NCBI RefSeq assembly: GCF_003634775.1
Contig: NZ_RBXB01000002.1
Coordinates: 496,001 to 560,000, forward strand
Direction of reading: 5' to 3'
Length of the DNA: 64,000 nucleotides
From: Chryseobacterium defluvii
Lineage (GTDB): Bacteria; Bacteroidota; Bacteroidia; Flavobacteriales; Weeksellaceae
Shown here piece after piece: positions 16,317 to 26,025 of the stretch (position 1 is the first letter of the stretch; every line of letters begins with the position of its first letter). The notes below the pieces were generated by a model. The model had not been told where the DNA came from and ran no database searches. It saw only the letters and a list, made by a program, of their open reading frames with translations. The position numbers and the translations under genes are program-made.

Positions 16317-18795
16317 AACAATCCTTATTGCTTTTCTTCTTATTCAGAATATCATCTCTGCGCAGCTCACAGAAGATGATTTATCTGTGGGAAAATGGCA
16401 GTTTAAAAATGCTAAAGACAACAATTGGCTTCCGGCAAAAGTTCCCGGGACAGTTCATTTGGATCTGATGGATCATAAAATTATTCCTGATCCTTTCAAA
16501 GATGAAAATGAAAAGAAAGTACAGTGGGTTGAAAATGAAGACTGGGATTATCAGACCAGCTTTACAGTTTCTTCAAAACAACTGATAGCAACCCAAAATA
16601 TCGATTTAGTTTTTAACGGATTGGACACATTTTCAGAGGTTTATCTTAATGGTAAATTATTGACGAGGACAAATAATATGTTTAGAAAATGGGTGATTCC
16701 CGTTAAACAAGATTTGAAATCAGGGAATAACATTTTACAGGTTAAATTCAAATCCGCAGTGAGTACTGGGAAGGAGTTGGCTAAAAAAGTTCCTTTTACC
16801 ATGCCGGAATCCCCGAGGAGCTTTGTAAGAAAAGCACAATATCAGTTTGGATGGGATTGGGGACCGAGATTGGTGACAGCAGGAATCTGGAAAGACGTGA
16901 AATTGAGTTTCTGGAACACGGCCAAATTGGAAAATGTAAAAGTTGAACAGAAAAAACTGACGAAAGAAAAAGCCGATCTTAATATTCATGCCGAAATTAT
17001 TGCTGAAAAAGCAGGAAATTATACCATTTCAATTAACAATCAACCATCGAATGTTCAGTTGAAGAAAGGGAAAAATATCATTCAGATCCCTTTTGTAATA
17101 GACAATCCCAAATTATGGCAGCCGAACGGTTGGGGAAAACAGGAATTGTACCCTGTCAGAGTTTCCTTACGAAAAAACTCAATACATCTTGCAGATAAAG
17201 ATTTGAAAATTGGTCTGAGAACAGTGGAATTGATCCAGGAAAAAGATGCAAAAGGAAAATCATTCTATTTTAAAGTAAATGGAAATCCATTGTATATCAA
17301 AGGAACGAACTGGATTCCGGGAGACAGCTTTTCACCCAGAATGACTAAAGAGAAGTACCAGTATTTGATCAGACAGGCTAAAGAGGCCAATATGAATATG
17401 ATCAGAGTCTGGGGTGGCGGAATCTATGAAGACGATGAATTCTATAAAGCCTGTGACGAAAACGGCATTTTGGTTTGGCAGGATTTTATGTTTGCCGGAA
17501 GCTTTTATCCCTCAGATGAAGCTTTTTTAAATAACGTGCAACAGGAAGTGAAAGATCAGGTCAACCGTTTACAAAACCATCCGTCGATTGCGTTATGGTG
17601 TGGAAACAATGAAGTGGATGAAGCCATCGTAAACTGGGGATATCAGAAGCAATTTAAATATTCAAAAGAAGATTCTTTACAGGTTTGGAAAGATTATAAA
17701 AAAGTTTTTCATGAATTAATTCCCAATACCTTACAAGAGAATGTAACCGCAGAAAAAAATATCTATTGGCCAAGCTCACCATCCATCGGGTGGGGGCATA
17801 AGGAAAGCTTAACGGAGGGAGATTCTCATTATTGGGGAGTTTGGTGGGGAGAACAGCCCTTTGAAATCTATAATGAAAAAGTAGGACGATTCATGTCCGA
17901 ATACGGTTTCCAGGGAATGCCCACATTAGAAACTACCAAATCCATGTTTTCCGGAAATCCTGATCTGAACTTACAAAATCCAACCATCAAAGCCCATGAA
18001 AAACATTCCAGAGGATGGCAGATTATAGACGAATATATCAAAAGAGATTATCACCTTCCTGCAGATTTTGTAAAATATAATTACGTTTCCCAATTGGTTC
18101 AGGCACGGGGAATGCAAATCGCTATTGAAGCCCATCGTCGTGCAAAACCCTATAACATGGGAACTTTATATTGGCAGTTGAATGATTGTTGGCCTGTGGT
18201 TTCTTGGTCTTCAATAGATTATCTTGGAAATTGGAAAGCGCTCCACTATCAGGTGAAAAGAAGCTTTGAACAACAGGTGATTTTAACAGAGGAAAAAGAC
18301 GGTAATTTGAATTTTTACGCTATTAATGATGAATTAAAGAAATTCAATAATATAAGTTTAAGTATTCAAGTGGTTAAATTTAACGGCGAAATCATAAATC
18401 AAATTAATGCTAGTCCCGCTGAAAAAGAACTAAATGATATACTGAAGTTCGATCCGGTTGAAGCCAAAAATTTGATAGGAAATTCAGATAGAAATAAAGT
18501 GTTTTTAAAATTGTTTTTAAAAGACGAAAAAGGAAATGTGATTACCCAAAACATCCATTTCTTTTCCAAACCTAAAGATTTAAAGCTATCCCAACCGAGT
18601 ATCCGGATCAAGAAGATCTCTCCGGCAGAAATTGAAATCTCCACCGATGTTCTGGCCAAAGATGTGTATCTGATCGGGGATGTTCATTTCAGTGATAACT
18701 TCTTTAATCTGCTTCCTGGTATCTCAAAAAGAATTCAGCTTTCAAAGCCTTTGGAAAAAATAGAGGTAATGAGCCTTTGGGATACTATGCAATAA
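16309..18795 (+). CDS. exported beta-mannosidase, GH2
   Basis: An 828-residue glycoside hydrolase of family 2 with a signal peptide (about 1-19, ending ISAQ). The sugar-binding jelly roll spans about 25-205, an Ig-like domain 210-305 and the TIM barrel 310-620. The acid/base is Glu435 in WCGNNE and the nucleophile is Glu531 in SEYGFQ; WDWGPR (182-187) is typical of beta-mannosidases. The enzyme would remove the beta-linked mannose of the N-glycan core or of mannans. A TTG in frame lies one codon upstream (16306), but the ATG at 16309 is chosen; it overlaps the GxxExxY stop by 8 bases. It completes a group that could degrade N-glycan cores. Confidence 0.92.
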   Translation: MNKTILIAFLLIQNIISAQLTEDDLSVGKWQFKNAKDNNWLPAKVPGTVHLDLMDHKIIPDPFKDENEKKVQWVENEDWDYQTSFTVSSKQLIATQNIDLVFNGLDTFSEVYLNGKLLTRTNNMFRKWVIPVKQDLKSGNNILQVKFKSAVSTGKELAKKVPFTMPESPRSFVRKAQYQFGWDWGPRLVTAGIWKDVKLSFWNTAKLENVKVEQKKLTKEKADLNIHAEIIAEKAGNYTISINNQPSNVQLKKGKNIIQIPFVIDNPKLWQPNGWGKQELYPVRVSLRKNSIHLADKDLKIGLRTVELIQEKDAKGKSFYFKVNGNPLYIKGTNWIPGDSFSPRMTKEKYQYLIRQAKEANMNMIRVWGGGIYEDDEFYKACDENGILVWQDFMFAGSFYPSDEAFLNNVQQEVKDQVNRLQNHPSIALWCGNNEVDEAIVNWGYQKQFKYSKEDSLQVWKDYKKVFHELIPNTLQENVTAEKNIYWPSSPSIGWGHKESLTEGDSHYWGVWWGEQPFEIYNEKVGRFMSEYGFQGMPTLETTKSMFSGNPDLNLQNPTIKAHEKHSRGWQIIDEYIKRDYHLPADFVKYNYVSQLVQARGMQIAIEAHRRAKPYNMGTLYWQLNDCWPVVSWSSIDYLGNWKALHYQVKRSFEQQVILTEEKDGNLNFYAINDELKKFNNISLSIQVVKFNGEIINQINASPAEKELNDILKFDPVEAKNLIGNSDRNKVFLKLFLKDEKGNVITQNIHFFSKPKDLKLSQPSIRIKKISPAEIEISTDVLAKDVYLIGDVHFSDNFFNLLPGISKRIQLSKPLEKIEVMSLWDTMQ

Positions 18796-18838
18796 TGATG
18801 ATTATATTGCTAATGTGAAATAACTGAAAAATCAACCG

Positions 18839-18846
18839 TAAATTTG
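18839..18846 (+). promoter_or_regulatory. -7 element of the AEC transporter gene
   Basis: TAAATTTG matches TAnnTTTG, 21 bases before the ATG at 18868. Confidence 0.5.
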
Positions 18847-18867
18847 TATTATATTTCTTTATAACGT

Positions 18868-19776
18868 ATGGTTAATTTTGTTCTGATTGCAGTATGTATT
18901 CTGGCGGGGATGATTTTCAAGGCAACAAAATCCATCCATCCCGATGCTCATAAAGGCATCAATACCTGGATTCTTTATTTGGCGCTACCTGCCGTTTCCT
19001 TTAAGTACCTGCCGAAAGTTCATTGGACCAAAGAAATGTTTTTTCCCATTGCGGCTACATTTCTTATAGCGGTTTGTTGTTTCTTTTTTATGATGTTCTA
19101 CAGCAAAAGCAAAGGATATTCAAGACGGTCGAGAAGCACATTGGAACTCACAAGCGGATACAGCAACACTTCTTTCATAGGATTTCCCCTGATCAGCGCA
19201 TTTTATGGAGAAAGTTTGTTGAGTATTGCTATCATCTGTGATCAGACTATGTTCTTTGCCCTTTCCACACTGGGGATTATTGCTGCTGTAAAAGGAGGGA
19301 GCAAATCAGGAAAAGTTAGCGCAGCGTTTATTTTGAAAAGGTTGATTACTTTTCCACCACTTTTAGGATGTATCGCCGCCTTAATATTATCTCAGTTCAT
19401 TGATTTTACTGTAGCAGAGCCTTTTTTTGATAAACTGGCGGCAACAGTAAGTCCTTTAGCATTATTCTCTGTCGGCTTACAATTGAAATTCAATGGCTGG
19501 AAAAAGCTGATTCCTCAAATGTCTGCTTCCATGCTGTATAAGCTGATTATTGCACCCGCAATTGTCTTAGCTGCAGCTTTATTGTTAGGAATTAAAGGCA
19601 ATATTGCCAAAATCACCGTTTTTGAAGCAGCGATGCCCACAGTAGTCACTTCCAGCATTATTGCAGAGCAATTCCGGTTGAATACCAAACTGACCAATTT
19701 AATCATCGGATTCAGTATTATTGTAGGTTTTCTGACTTCTGCCATTTGGTATAAAGTGCTTGAGTTTATATTCTGA
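18868..19776 (+). CDS. AEC-family (auxin efflux carrier-like) transporter
   Basis: A 302-residue integral membrane protein with about ten transmembrane helices, arranged as two five-helix halves. The motifs ELTSGYSNTSFIGFPL (about 91-106) and the C-terminal FEAAMPTVVTSSIIAEQF are typical of the family. AEC proteins transport organic acids or export small molecules; the substrate is unknown. It is preceded by a good -7 element, so it is probably transcribed independently of the mannosidase gene 73 bases upstream. The length is normal. Confidence 0.87.
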   Translation: MVNFVLIAVCILAGMIFKATKSIHPDAHKGINTWILYLALPAVSFKYLPKVHWTKEMFFPIAATFLIAVCCFFFMMFYSKSKGYSRRSRSTLELTSGYSNTSFIGFPLISAFYGESLLSIAIICDQTMFFALSTLGIIAAVKGGSKSGKVSAAFILKRLITFPPLLGCIAALILSQFIDFTVAEPFFDKLAATVSPLALFSVGLQLKFNGWKKLIPQMSASMLYKLIIAPAIVLAAALLLGIKGNIAKITVFEAAMPTVVTSSIIAEQFRLNTKLTNLIIGFSIIVGFLTSAIWYKVLEFIF

Positions 19777-19802
19777 AACATTAATAAATTATTCTCTTTT
19801 AT

Positions 19803-19828
19803 CATTCTGAGCGCAGCGAAGAATCTCA
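19803..19828. repeat. TCATTCTGAGC...GAAGAATCTC intergenic repeat
   Basis: A short imperfect hairpin sequence of a type common between genes in Bacteroidota (ATTCT paired with AGAAT around GAGCGCAGCGA). It lies between the AEC gene and priA. Confidence 0.45.
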
Positions 19829-19914
19829 AAGTTAATCTTATCCTTTACTTTAGTCTTAACAAAATATTGCAGTTTTCTAAAGAAAAATCTAACTTTACCC
19901 TTTAATTATTTCTC

Positions 19915-22362
19915 TTGCGATACGCCCAGGTTGTTTTACCGCTGAATTTGAAAGGATCTTTTACCTACAAGGTTCCGGAAGAATTAATGCCTGCCATTCA
20001 GCCGGGAATGAGAGTTTTGGTGCCGTTTCGCGGAAAGAAAATCTATACGGGAATTGTTGTTGAAATCCATAATGTAGATCCTGAAAACTTTGTTCCCCGT
20101 GAGATCATCAGTATCCTGGATGAATTCCCGATTTTGCCCAATGAACAAATCAGCTTCTGGAACTGGCTTTCAGAATATTATCTATGCAATTTGGGAGAAA
20201 TTTACCGTTTTGCTTTTCCATCCTCTTTAAAATTGGAAAGCGAAACCTATTTGAAGTTAAAACCTAATGTAACCGTTGATTTCGAAAACCTGGATGTGAA
20301 TGAAATGTATCTCATTCAGGCTTTGGAAGTGAGGCAGCTCATCAACTTAACGGATATTGAAGCGTTTATCCCTAAAAAAGAGATCATCAAAACCATCAGT
20401 TCATTGATTGATCTTCAATACATTGAAATTGATGAAAAAATATCCGAAAAATATAAAGCGAAAGAAATTGCCTATGTAAAGATCAATGAAACGTTTTTAA
20501 ACAATCAGGATCTCACGGAAATTCTTTCAAAATTAAATAAGGCTCCCAAACAGAAAGACCTTTTTCTTCATATTTTAAATCAGCAAACTGAAAATCCAAC
20601 AGGATTCATCAAAAAATCAACCTTATTTGAAGACGGATATTTTGGAAACTCTCATTTTAAGGCTTTGGTGGATAAAAACCTGGTGGAAGAATATTATCTC
20701 CAGAAAGACAGGCTGGAAAGCTATGAAGGGGAAATTGAAGACATTGAAGACCTTTCAGAACCGCAGAAACAAGCCATAAAAGAAATTGACGAGGCTTTTG
20801 AAGAAAATAAAAATGTCCTGCTTCATGGCGTAACTTCCTCGGGAAAAACACATATTTACCTTGAGAAAATTGAAGAAATGGTTAACAGCGGGAAAAATGT
20901 CTTGTTTTTACTTCCTGAGATCTCCTTAACCAAACAGATCACACAAAGGCTGGAGAAAAAATACGGCAAAAAGCTGGGCTTTTATCATCAGAAACTTACC
21001 GATTTCGAACGGGTGGAAGTCTGGAGAAGAATAAAGAACAATGACATTCAGATTTTGATTGGAACAAGGAATTCCTTATTCCTTCCGTTTCAGAATGTAG
21101 GTTTGATTGTGGTGGATGAAGAACATGATTCTGCCTATAAACCCAGAGAAGTTTCCCCTTATTTCAATGCCAAAGATGCCGCATTGGTTTTGGCGGGATT
21201 TTATGACGCGAATGTGATTGTAGGTTCGGCTACACCTTCTGTGGAAAGCTATTATCTGGCGCAGAAAGGCAAAGTGAAATATGTTTTCCTCAATGAAAGA
21301 TTCGGGAATGTAAAACTCCCTGAATATGAACTAATCAACTTTAAAGAAGCCCAGGAATCTAAAAAAGCTTCAGGAAATTTTTCTTTACGTTTGCTTGAGG
21401 AGATCAGGAAAACCCTTGAAGAGAAAAATCAAACGATGATTCTCCACAACCGCCGTGGTTATGCTAATGTAGTAGAATGTGAAAGCTGCGGATACGTGAA
21501 TTACTGCTCGAATTGTGATGTGGTAATGACCTATCATAAATCCGCCAACGAAATGAAATGCCATTATTGCGGACAACGAGCATCAAAACCAAGAACTTGT
21601 CCCAAATGCCATTCCGAAAACCTTAACGAAAAGGGGGTAGGTGTGGAACAGATCCATGAAGAGCTTGCCAAACTATTTCCGGATAATGAAGTGGATAGAA
21701 TGGATGTAGATTCCATGCGAAAGAAATTTGCTTATGAAAAGCTGTACGAAAAAATTGAGTCGGGAGAAACGGATATCGTTGTAGGAACTCAAATGATTTC
21801 CAAAGGATTGGATTTCGATCATATTGAGCTGGTAGGAATCCCCAAAGCGGATTCTTTATTGTACGTACAGGATTTCAGGGCGGAAGAAAGAGCGTATCAG
21901 CTCATCACTCAGGTTTCGGGAAGAGCGGGAAGAGTTTCAGGGAAAGGAAAAATCCTGATTCAAACCTATAATCCGGACCATTCTGTTTTCCAGTTGATTA
22001 AAATAAATGATGTAGCTAAAATCTATGACTATTTTTTGAAAGAACGCAGGAAATTCCACTATCCGCCCTACACCAAACTCATCATGATCGAGCTGAAACA
22101 CCGGCGAGAAGATAAAGTTAACCGTGCGTCGCAATTCTTAGGTTCTGTTTTAAGAAAATATTTGCCTGAAGACTGCATTTTAGGCCCTGAAAGAGCACAA
22201 ATTGCTAAACTCAACAACCTGTATCAGTTTCAGATACTGCTAAAGCTTCCAAGGGGAAAAAACTATGAGAAATTCAAAAAGTTGGTTTTAACAAGTTTGA
22301 ATGAATTTGATGATATTACTGCTTATCAAAGCATCAAAAAAGACATTTTTGTGGATTTTTAA
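19915..22362 (+). CDS. priA: primosomal protein N' (replication-restart helicase)
   Basis: An 815-residue superfamily 2 DNA helicase that reloads the replisome at collapsed forks. The N-terminal 3'-binding domain begins at once (YAQVVLPLNL...FTYKVP). Helicase motifs are GVTSSGKTHIY (Walker A, about 303), DEEHD (Walker B, about 401) and GSATPS. A zinc-binding insertion with four CxxC pairs (CESCG, CSNC, CHYC, CPKC) spans about 520-565. The C-terminal helicase motifs are VGTQMISKGLDF and TQVSGRAGR. The start is a TTG at 19915; no in-frame ATG precedes it and the conserved domain begins at the second residue. The length is normal for flavobacteria. Confidence 0.96.
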   Translation: MRYAQVVLPLNLKGSFTYKVPEELMPAIQPGMRVLVPFRGKKIYTGIVVEIHNVDPENFVPREIISILDEFPILPNEQISFWNWLSEYYLCNLGEIYRFAFPSSLKLESETYLKLKPNVTVDFENLDVNEMYLIQALEVRQLINLTDIEAFIPKKEIIKTISSLIDLQYIEIDEKISEKYKAKEIAYVKINETFLNNQDLTEILSKLNKAPKQKDLFLHILNQQTENPTGFIKKSTLFEDGYFGNSHFKALVDKNLVEEYYLQKDRLESYEGEIEDIEDLSEPQKQAIKEIDEAFEENKNVLLHGVTSSGKTHIYLEKIEEMVNSGKNVLFLLPEISLTKQITQRLEKKYGKKLGFYHQKLTDFERVEVWRRIKNNDIQILIGTRNSLFLPFQNVGLIVVDEEHDSAYKPREVSPYFNAKDAALVLAGFYDANVIVGSATPSVESYYLAQKGKVKYVFLNERFGNVKLPEYELINFKEAQESKKASGNFSLRLLEEIRKTLEEKNQTMILHNRRGYANVVECESCGYVNYCSNCDVVMTYHKSANEMKCHYCGQRASKPRTCPKCHSENLNEKGVGVEQIHEELAKLFPDNEVDRMDVDSMRKKFAYEKLYEKIESGETDIVVGTQMISKGLDFDHIELVGIPKADSLLYVQDFRAEERAYQLITQVSGRAGRVSGKGKILIQTYNPDHSVFQLIKINDVAKIYDYFLKERRKFHYPPYTKLIMIELKHRREDKVNRASQFLGSVLRKYLPEDCILGPERAQIAKLNNLYQFQILLKLPRGKNYEKFKKLVLTSLNEFDDITAYQSIKKDIFVDF

Positions 22363-22437
22363 CAATTTTTAACAAACTTTAGGCTCTTTTATAAGATGCT
22401 AATGGTCAGGTTTGTGACAATAATTTCTACTTTTGAT

Positions 22438-22445
22438 CGTTGATT
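22438..22445 (+). promoter_or_regulatory. -7 element upstream of dacB
   Basis: TACTTTTG matches TAnnTTTG, 80 bases before the ATG at 22526. Confidence 0.4.
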
Positions 22446-22525
22446 TAATGTTTGGCTCTTTTATTGATGATTTTTAACCAAATCGTTTTTATGACATCCA
22501 AACATAGAAACAAATTAGAAGATAG

Positions 22526-23995
22526 ATGGTAAATTACAGAAAGTATATTTCAGGCTTTGCGGTACTGGCATCCGGATTTTTCCTGGCTCAGTCTACCGTA
22601 TCTACAGTTCTGTACTCTCCGGCTTACGATAATCAGAAAAGTAATTTAAACTTGCCTTCACCCATAACCTCGGTTGTGGAAAAAACGATTTTGTCGCCGA
22701 AAGAACTTGTAGACATTAATGTAAACACAATGATGTCCGACCCTGTGCTGAAAAATGCAAATTGGGGATTCGTAGTGTATGACCCGAAAACGAAGAAAGT
22801 AATCTCTTCGTACAACGAAAATACTCCTTTAGTTCCTGCTTCTACCACTAAGTTATTGACCACTGAAACAGCATTAAGCCTGTTGGGCGAAAACTACCGT
22901 TGGATGACGCAATTGGAATACTCAGGAAGTATTGATGAGAATGGAGTTTTGAATGGTAACCTTTATATTGTAGGAAGCGGTGACCCGTCTTTAGGGACGA
23001 ACAAGGCCGGAGCTTCATCATACAGGGATATTGTTTCAGACTTCGTAAGCGGAATTTCAAATGTGGGAATCAAAAAGGTAAATGGTGATATTATTATTCA
23101 GACAGCGCTTTTCAAAGGTACTATTTCAAGACTTCCGGAAAATGTTGTTTGGCTAGAGAACGGTAATTACTATTTGCCTGCAGGAACCACTCGTGAAATC
23201 AGCCCCGCCAACGAAAAGCTGATCAAAAAAGGGAGCAATTTCTCAGCTGAAAAAAAGTATTTCTACATTTCTCCGTATGTGAACCAAATGGTATATGCCG
23301 ATACATATGAAGGAGACGCAATTTTAACAACAAAATTACCCGATGCGCCGGCTTATCTGGCCAATACCTTCAGAACAACTTTAGTAAAAAGCGGAGTAGC
23401 CGTTACAGGGAAAGTAACTCCTAAAATGACGGACGGAGCTCCTGAAAGCAGAAAGATGATTTCTGCTTATAAATCTCCTACATTAGGGGATATTGTGTAT
23501 TATACCAATCAGCACAGTGATAATTCTTTAGCAGAAGCTTTATTGAAAACCGTAGGTTTCCAGAAACTGGGAGATCAGACTACCGAATCGGGAAGAGCAG
23601 TGGTAACAGGTCACTTAAAAGATATTTCTTTTGATCTGACCGGATTAAGCTATGTAGACGGAAGCGGTCTTTCAAGAAGTAATCTGGTAACACCTATTTC
23701 CCAGGTTAAATATCTTACCTCTTTAATGGATGAGAAGTACTATCAGGCTTATCTTACTTCATTGCCGATCGGAGGCCAGACCGGAACATTGAAAAGAATG
23801 TTCATGGGAACCGGAAACGGGCAGATTTTTGCTAAAACAGGTACCTTGAACAGAGTAAAAACGTTAGCCGGATATATGAAAACCAATTCCGGGAAGACAT
23901 TAGTTTTTTCTTTGCTGGTTAACAATTATTCCGGTTCTGTGGATATGGTGAAGAAGAGGATGGAAAAAATCCTTGAGCCTGCTTTGGATCTTTAA
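22526..23995 (+). CDS. dacB: D-alanyl-D-alanine carboxypeptidase/endopeptidase (PBP4, class C)
   Basis: A 489-residue exported peptidoglycan hydrolase that trims or cleaves cross-linked stem peptides. A signal peptide (about 1-21, ending FLAQS) is followed by the penicillin-binding fold with the three active-site motifs: STTK (Ser106, Lys109), SDN (331-333) and KTG (437-439). A long insertion between the first two motifs (about 150-300) is typical of PBP4/DacB. The enzyme would act in the periplasm and be a beta-lactam target. It is monocistronic, with a -7 element in front and a strong terminator behind. Confidence 0.93.
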   Translation: MVNYRKYISGFAVLASGFFLAQSTVSTVLYSPAYDNQKSNLNLPSPITSVVEKTILSPKELVDINVNTMMSDPVLKNANWGFVVYDPKTKKVISSYNENTPLVPASTTKLLTTETALSLLGENYRWMTQLEYSGSIDENGVLNGNLYIVGSGDPSLGTNKAGASSYRDIVSDFVSGISNVGIKKVNGDIIIQTALFKGTISRLPENVVWLENGNYYLPAGTTREISPANEKLIKKGSNFSAEKKYFYISPYVNQMVYADTYEGDAILTTKLPDAPAYLANTFRTTLVKSGVAVTGKVTPKMTDGAPESRKMISAYKSPTLGDIVYYTNQHSDNSLAEALLKTVGFQKLGDQTTESGRAVVTGHLKDISFDLTGLSYVDGSGLSRSNLVTPISQVKYLTSLMDEKYYQAYLTSLPIGGQTGTLKRMFMGTGNGQIFAKTGTLNRVKTLAGYMKTNSGKTLVFSLLVNNYSGSVDMVKKRMEKILEPALDL

Positions 23996-24024
23996 TGCAT
24001 GATAAGCAATTAAAATTATATAAG

Positions 24025-24057
24025 AACCTTTTAATCAATGATTAGAAGGTTTTTTTT
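24025..24057 (+). terminator. dacB terminator
   Basis: The stem AACCTT-T-TAATCA / TGATTA-G-AAGGTT closes on a single loop base and is followed by seven T. The end of the T-run doubles as the start of the next promoter element. Confidence 0.85.
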
Positions 24058-24064
24058 ATCTTTG
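24057..24064 (+). promoter_or_regulatory. -7 element of the M1 peptidase gene
   Basis: TATCTTTG matches TAnnTTTG, 19 bases before the ATG at 24084, directly at the end of the dacB terminator. Confidence 0.5.
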
Positions 24065-24083
24065 AGAATATAAAAGTTTTATT

Positions 24084-26006
24084 ATGAAGAAATTATATTT
24101 TTTAGTTCTGGGTGTTTTTGTATTTCATCAATTCTGCGCACAGAATGAAAATATAGAAAAAAAAGGCTTGATGGCTAAGGAAATGAAATCCTATGCCAAT
24201 AAGATGGTTGCCTATAATATCAATCCCAATACCTTAAACTATGATTTGCAGTATCAGAGAATGGACGTAACCCTGGATCCTGCGGTAGCTGCCATTTCAG
24301 GTTCTGTAACCTCTCATTTCAAGCCCAGTCAGAATATGAGCAGTATCTATTTTGACCTGGTCAATTCTTTAACGGTTTCTCAGGTAAAATACCATGGCAC
24401 TGATCTTAATTTTCAACAACTTGCCACCAAAGAAGTTAAGATTGATTTTCCGGTTTCCCTGCAGGCGAATGTATTGGATTCCTTAACGATCCATTATTCC
24501 GGGACACCTCCTGCAACCAATGGTGCGTTTACCAATGGAACCCAGGGAGGAACTCCGGTGGTGGCAACTCTAAGTGAACCTTACGGGGCTCAGGATTGGT
24601 TTCCGACAAAACAAAGTCTTAATGATAAAATAGAACGCTTTGATTTTAAAATTACAACTCCTTCTCAGTATAGCGTTGCTTCCAACGGAAAGCTGATGTC
24701 CGAAACTATACTTCCGGGAGGACAGAAATTAACGTTCTGGAGAACGATGTATCCTATGGCCGCTTACCTGGCTGCCCTTTCCATTACGAATTTTGTGAAA
24801 CTGACCGATACAATGGGCAATCCGCCTTTCCCGTTTATTAATTATGTATATCCTTCTACGGCAGCTGATGCAACAAGTATGGCCAATATAGACTGGACCA
24901 AGCAGATCATGAATACTTTTGAAACCTATTTCGGACCTTATCCTTTCAGAAATGAAAAATACGGACATATGCAGTTCATGCATGGCGGTGGAATGGAGCA
25001 TCAGACCATGAGTTCCATGGGAAGCTGGAGCAAAGGACTGATTGCGCATGAGCTGGCTCACCAGTGGTTCGGAGATAAGGTAACCTGCGGAGCATGGAAT
25101 GATATATGGCTGAATGAAGGGTTTGCTACATTCGGTGAACATGTGGCCAATGAAAAGCTGATTATGTCCAATGCTGATTTTATGAATTATCTTGCCGGTC
25201 AGAAGGATTTTGTCACCAGCGCACCGGGTGGTAGCACGTATGTGGCAGATTCTAATCTGGCCAATGTAAATACTATTTTCAGTAGCAGATTAAGCTATGC
25301 AAAAGGAGGGTATATTGTGAGAATGATCAAATGGATTCTTGGGGAGACAGTATTCTATCAAGCTCTTAAAGACTATCATGCAAGACCGAATCTGGCTTAT
25401 AATTATGTGAGGACTGCCGATCTGAACGCTTCCTTATTGCAATCCACAGGGAAAAACTTTACGGAGTTTTTCAATGATTGGGTGTATGGCCAGGGATATC
25501 CTACGTATGATATCAGATGGAAACAATCTGCTAATCAGATTACCTTTAAGGTTTCCCAAACGCAGAGCCATGCTTCTGTAAGCTTTTTCGAAATGCCGCT
25601 TCCTGTCAAAGTGAACGGAACAGGGGGAGAGGTGGCTTACTTCGCTTTGGACAATACTTCAAACAATCAGTATTTTACGCAGACGGTTACGTTTCCTGTA
25701 GCAAGTGTTCAGTTTAACTATGAATATCAGATGCTGGAAAGAAATTCAACGGTTACCCAGGATGCTACTTTAAGTACAGCTTCTGCTGATGTGGAAAGTT
25801 TTGCTCTGTATCCGAATCCGGCCAAGAATGAGCTGTATATAAAAGGAATTGATAAACAAACAGATTATACTATCCACACAGCGGATGGAAGACTGGTAAG
25901 AAAATCAGTGTATCAGCCGAATAAAACGATTAATATTACGGAATTAGTTCCGGGGACTTATATCTTCTCTATCAAAAACAAAACCATTAAATTTATTAAG
26001 CACTAA
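24084..26006 (+). CDS. T9SS-secreted M1-family metallopeptidase
   Basis: A 640-residue gluzincin aminopeptidase-like protein with a signal peptide (about 1-19, ending FCAQ). The M1 N-domain spans about 50-240. The substrate-binding motif is GGMEH (about 309) in place of the classical GAMEN, and the zinc site is HELAHQW (about 322-328) with the third ligand Glu in NEGFATF about 18 residues on. The C-terminal 75 residues (YPNPAKNELYI ... GTYIFSI...) form a type A T9SS sorting domain, so it is exported across the outer membrane. It probably releases amino acids from peptides outside the cell. The thioredoxin-like gene follows 19 bases downstream. Confidence 0.92.
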   Translation: MKKLYFLVLGVFVFHQFCAQNENIEKKGLMAKEMKSYANKMVAYNINPNTLNYDLQYQRMDVTLDPAVAAISGSVTSHFKPSQNMSSIYFDLVNSLTVSQVKYHGTDLNFQQLATKEVKIDFPVSLQANVLDSLTIHYSGTPPATNGAFTNGTQGGTPVVATLSEPYGAQDWFPTKQSLNDKIERFDFKITTPSQYSVASNGKLMSETILPGGQKLTFWRTMYPMAAYLAALSITNFVKLTDTMGNPPFPFINYVYPSTAADATSMANIDWTKQIMNTFETYFGPYPFRNEKYGHMQFMHGGGMEHQTMSSMGSWSKGLIAHELAHQWFGDKVTCGAWNDIWLNEGFATFGEHVANEKLIMSNADFMNYLAGQKDFVTSAPGGSTYVADSNLANVNTIFSSRLSYAKGGYIVRMIKWILGETVFYQALKDYHARPNLAYNYVRTADLNASLLQSTGKNFTEFFNDWVYGQGYPTYDIRWKQSANQITFKVSQTQSHASVSFFEMPLPVKVNGTGGEVAYFALDNTSNNQYFTQTVTFPVASVQFNYEYQMLERNSTVTQDATLSTASADVESFALYPNPAKNELYIKGIDKQTDYTIHTADGRLVRKSVYQPNKTINITELVPGTYIFSIKNKTIKFIKH

Positions 26007-26025
26007 CAGAAACGAACTGATATCC

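Noticed and set aside
24729..25142. 137-residue minus-strand ORF inside the M1 peptidase gene
   Set aside because: Antisense to the zinc-binding region of the peptidase; His-rich content reflects the complement of that region.
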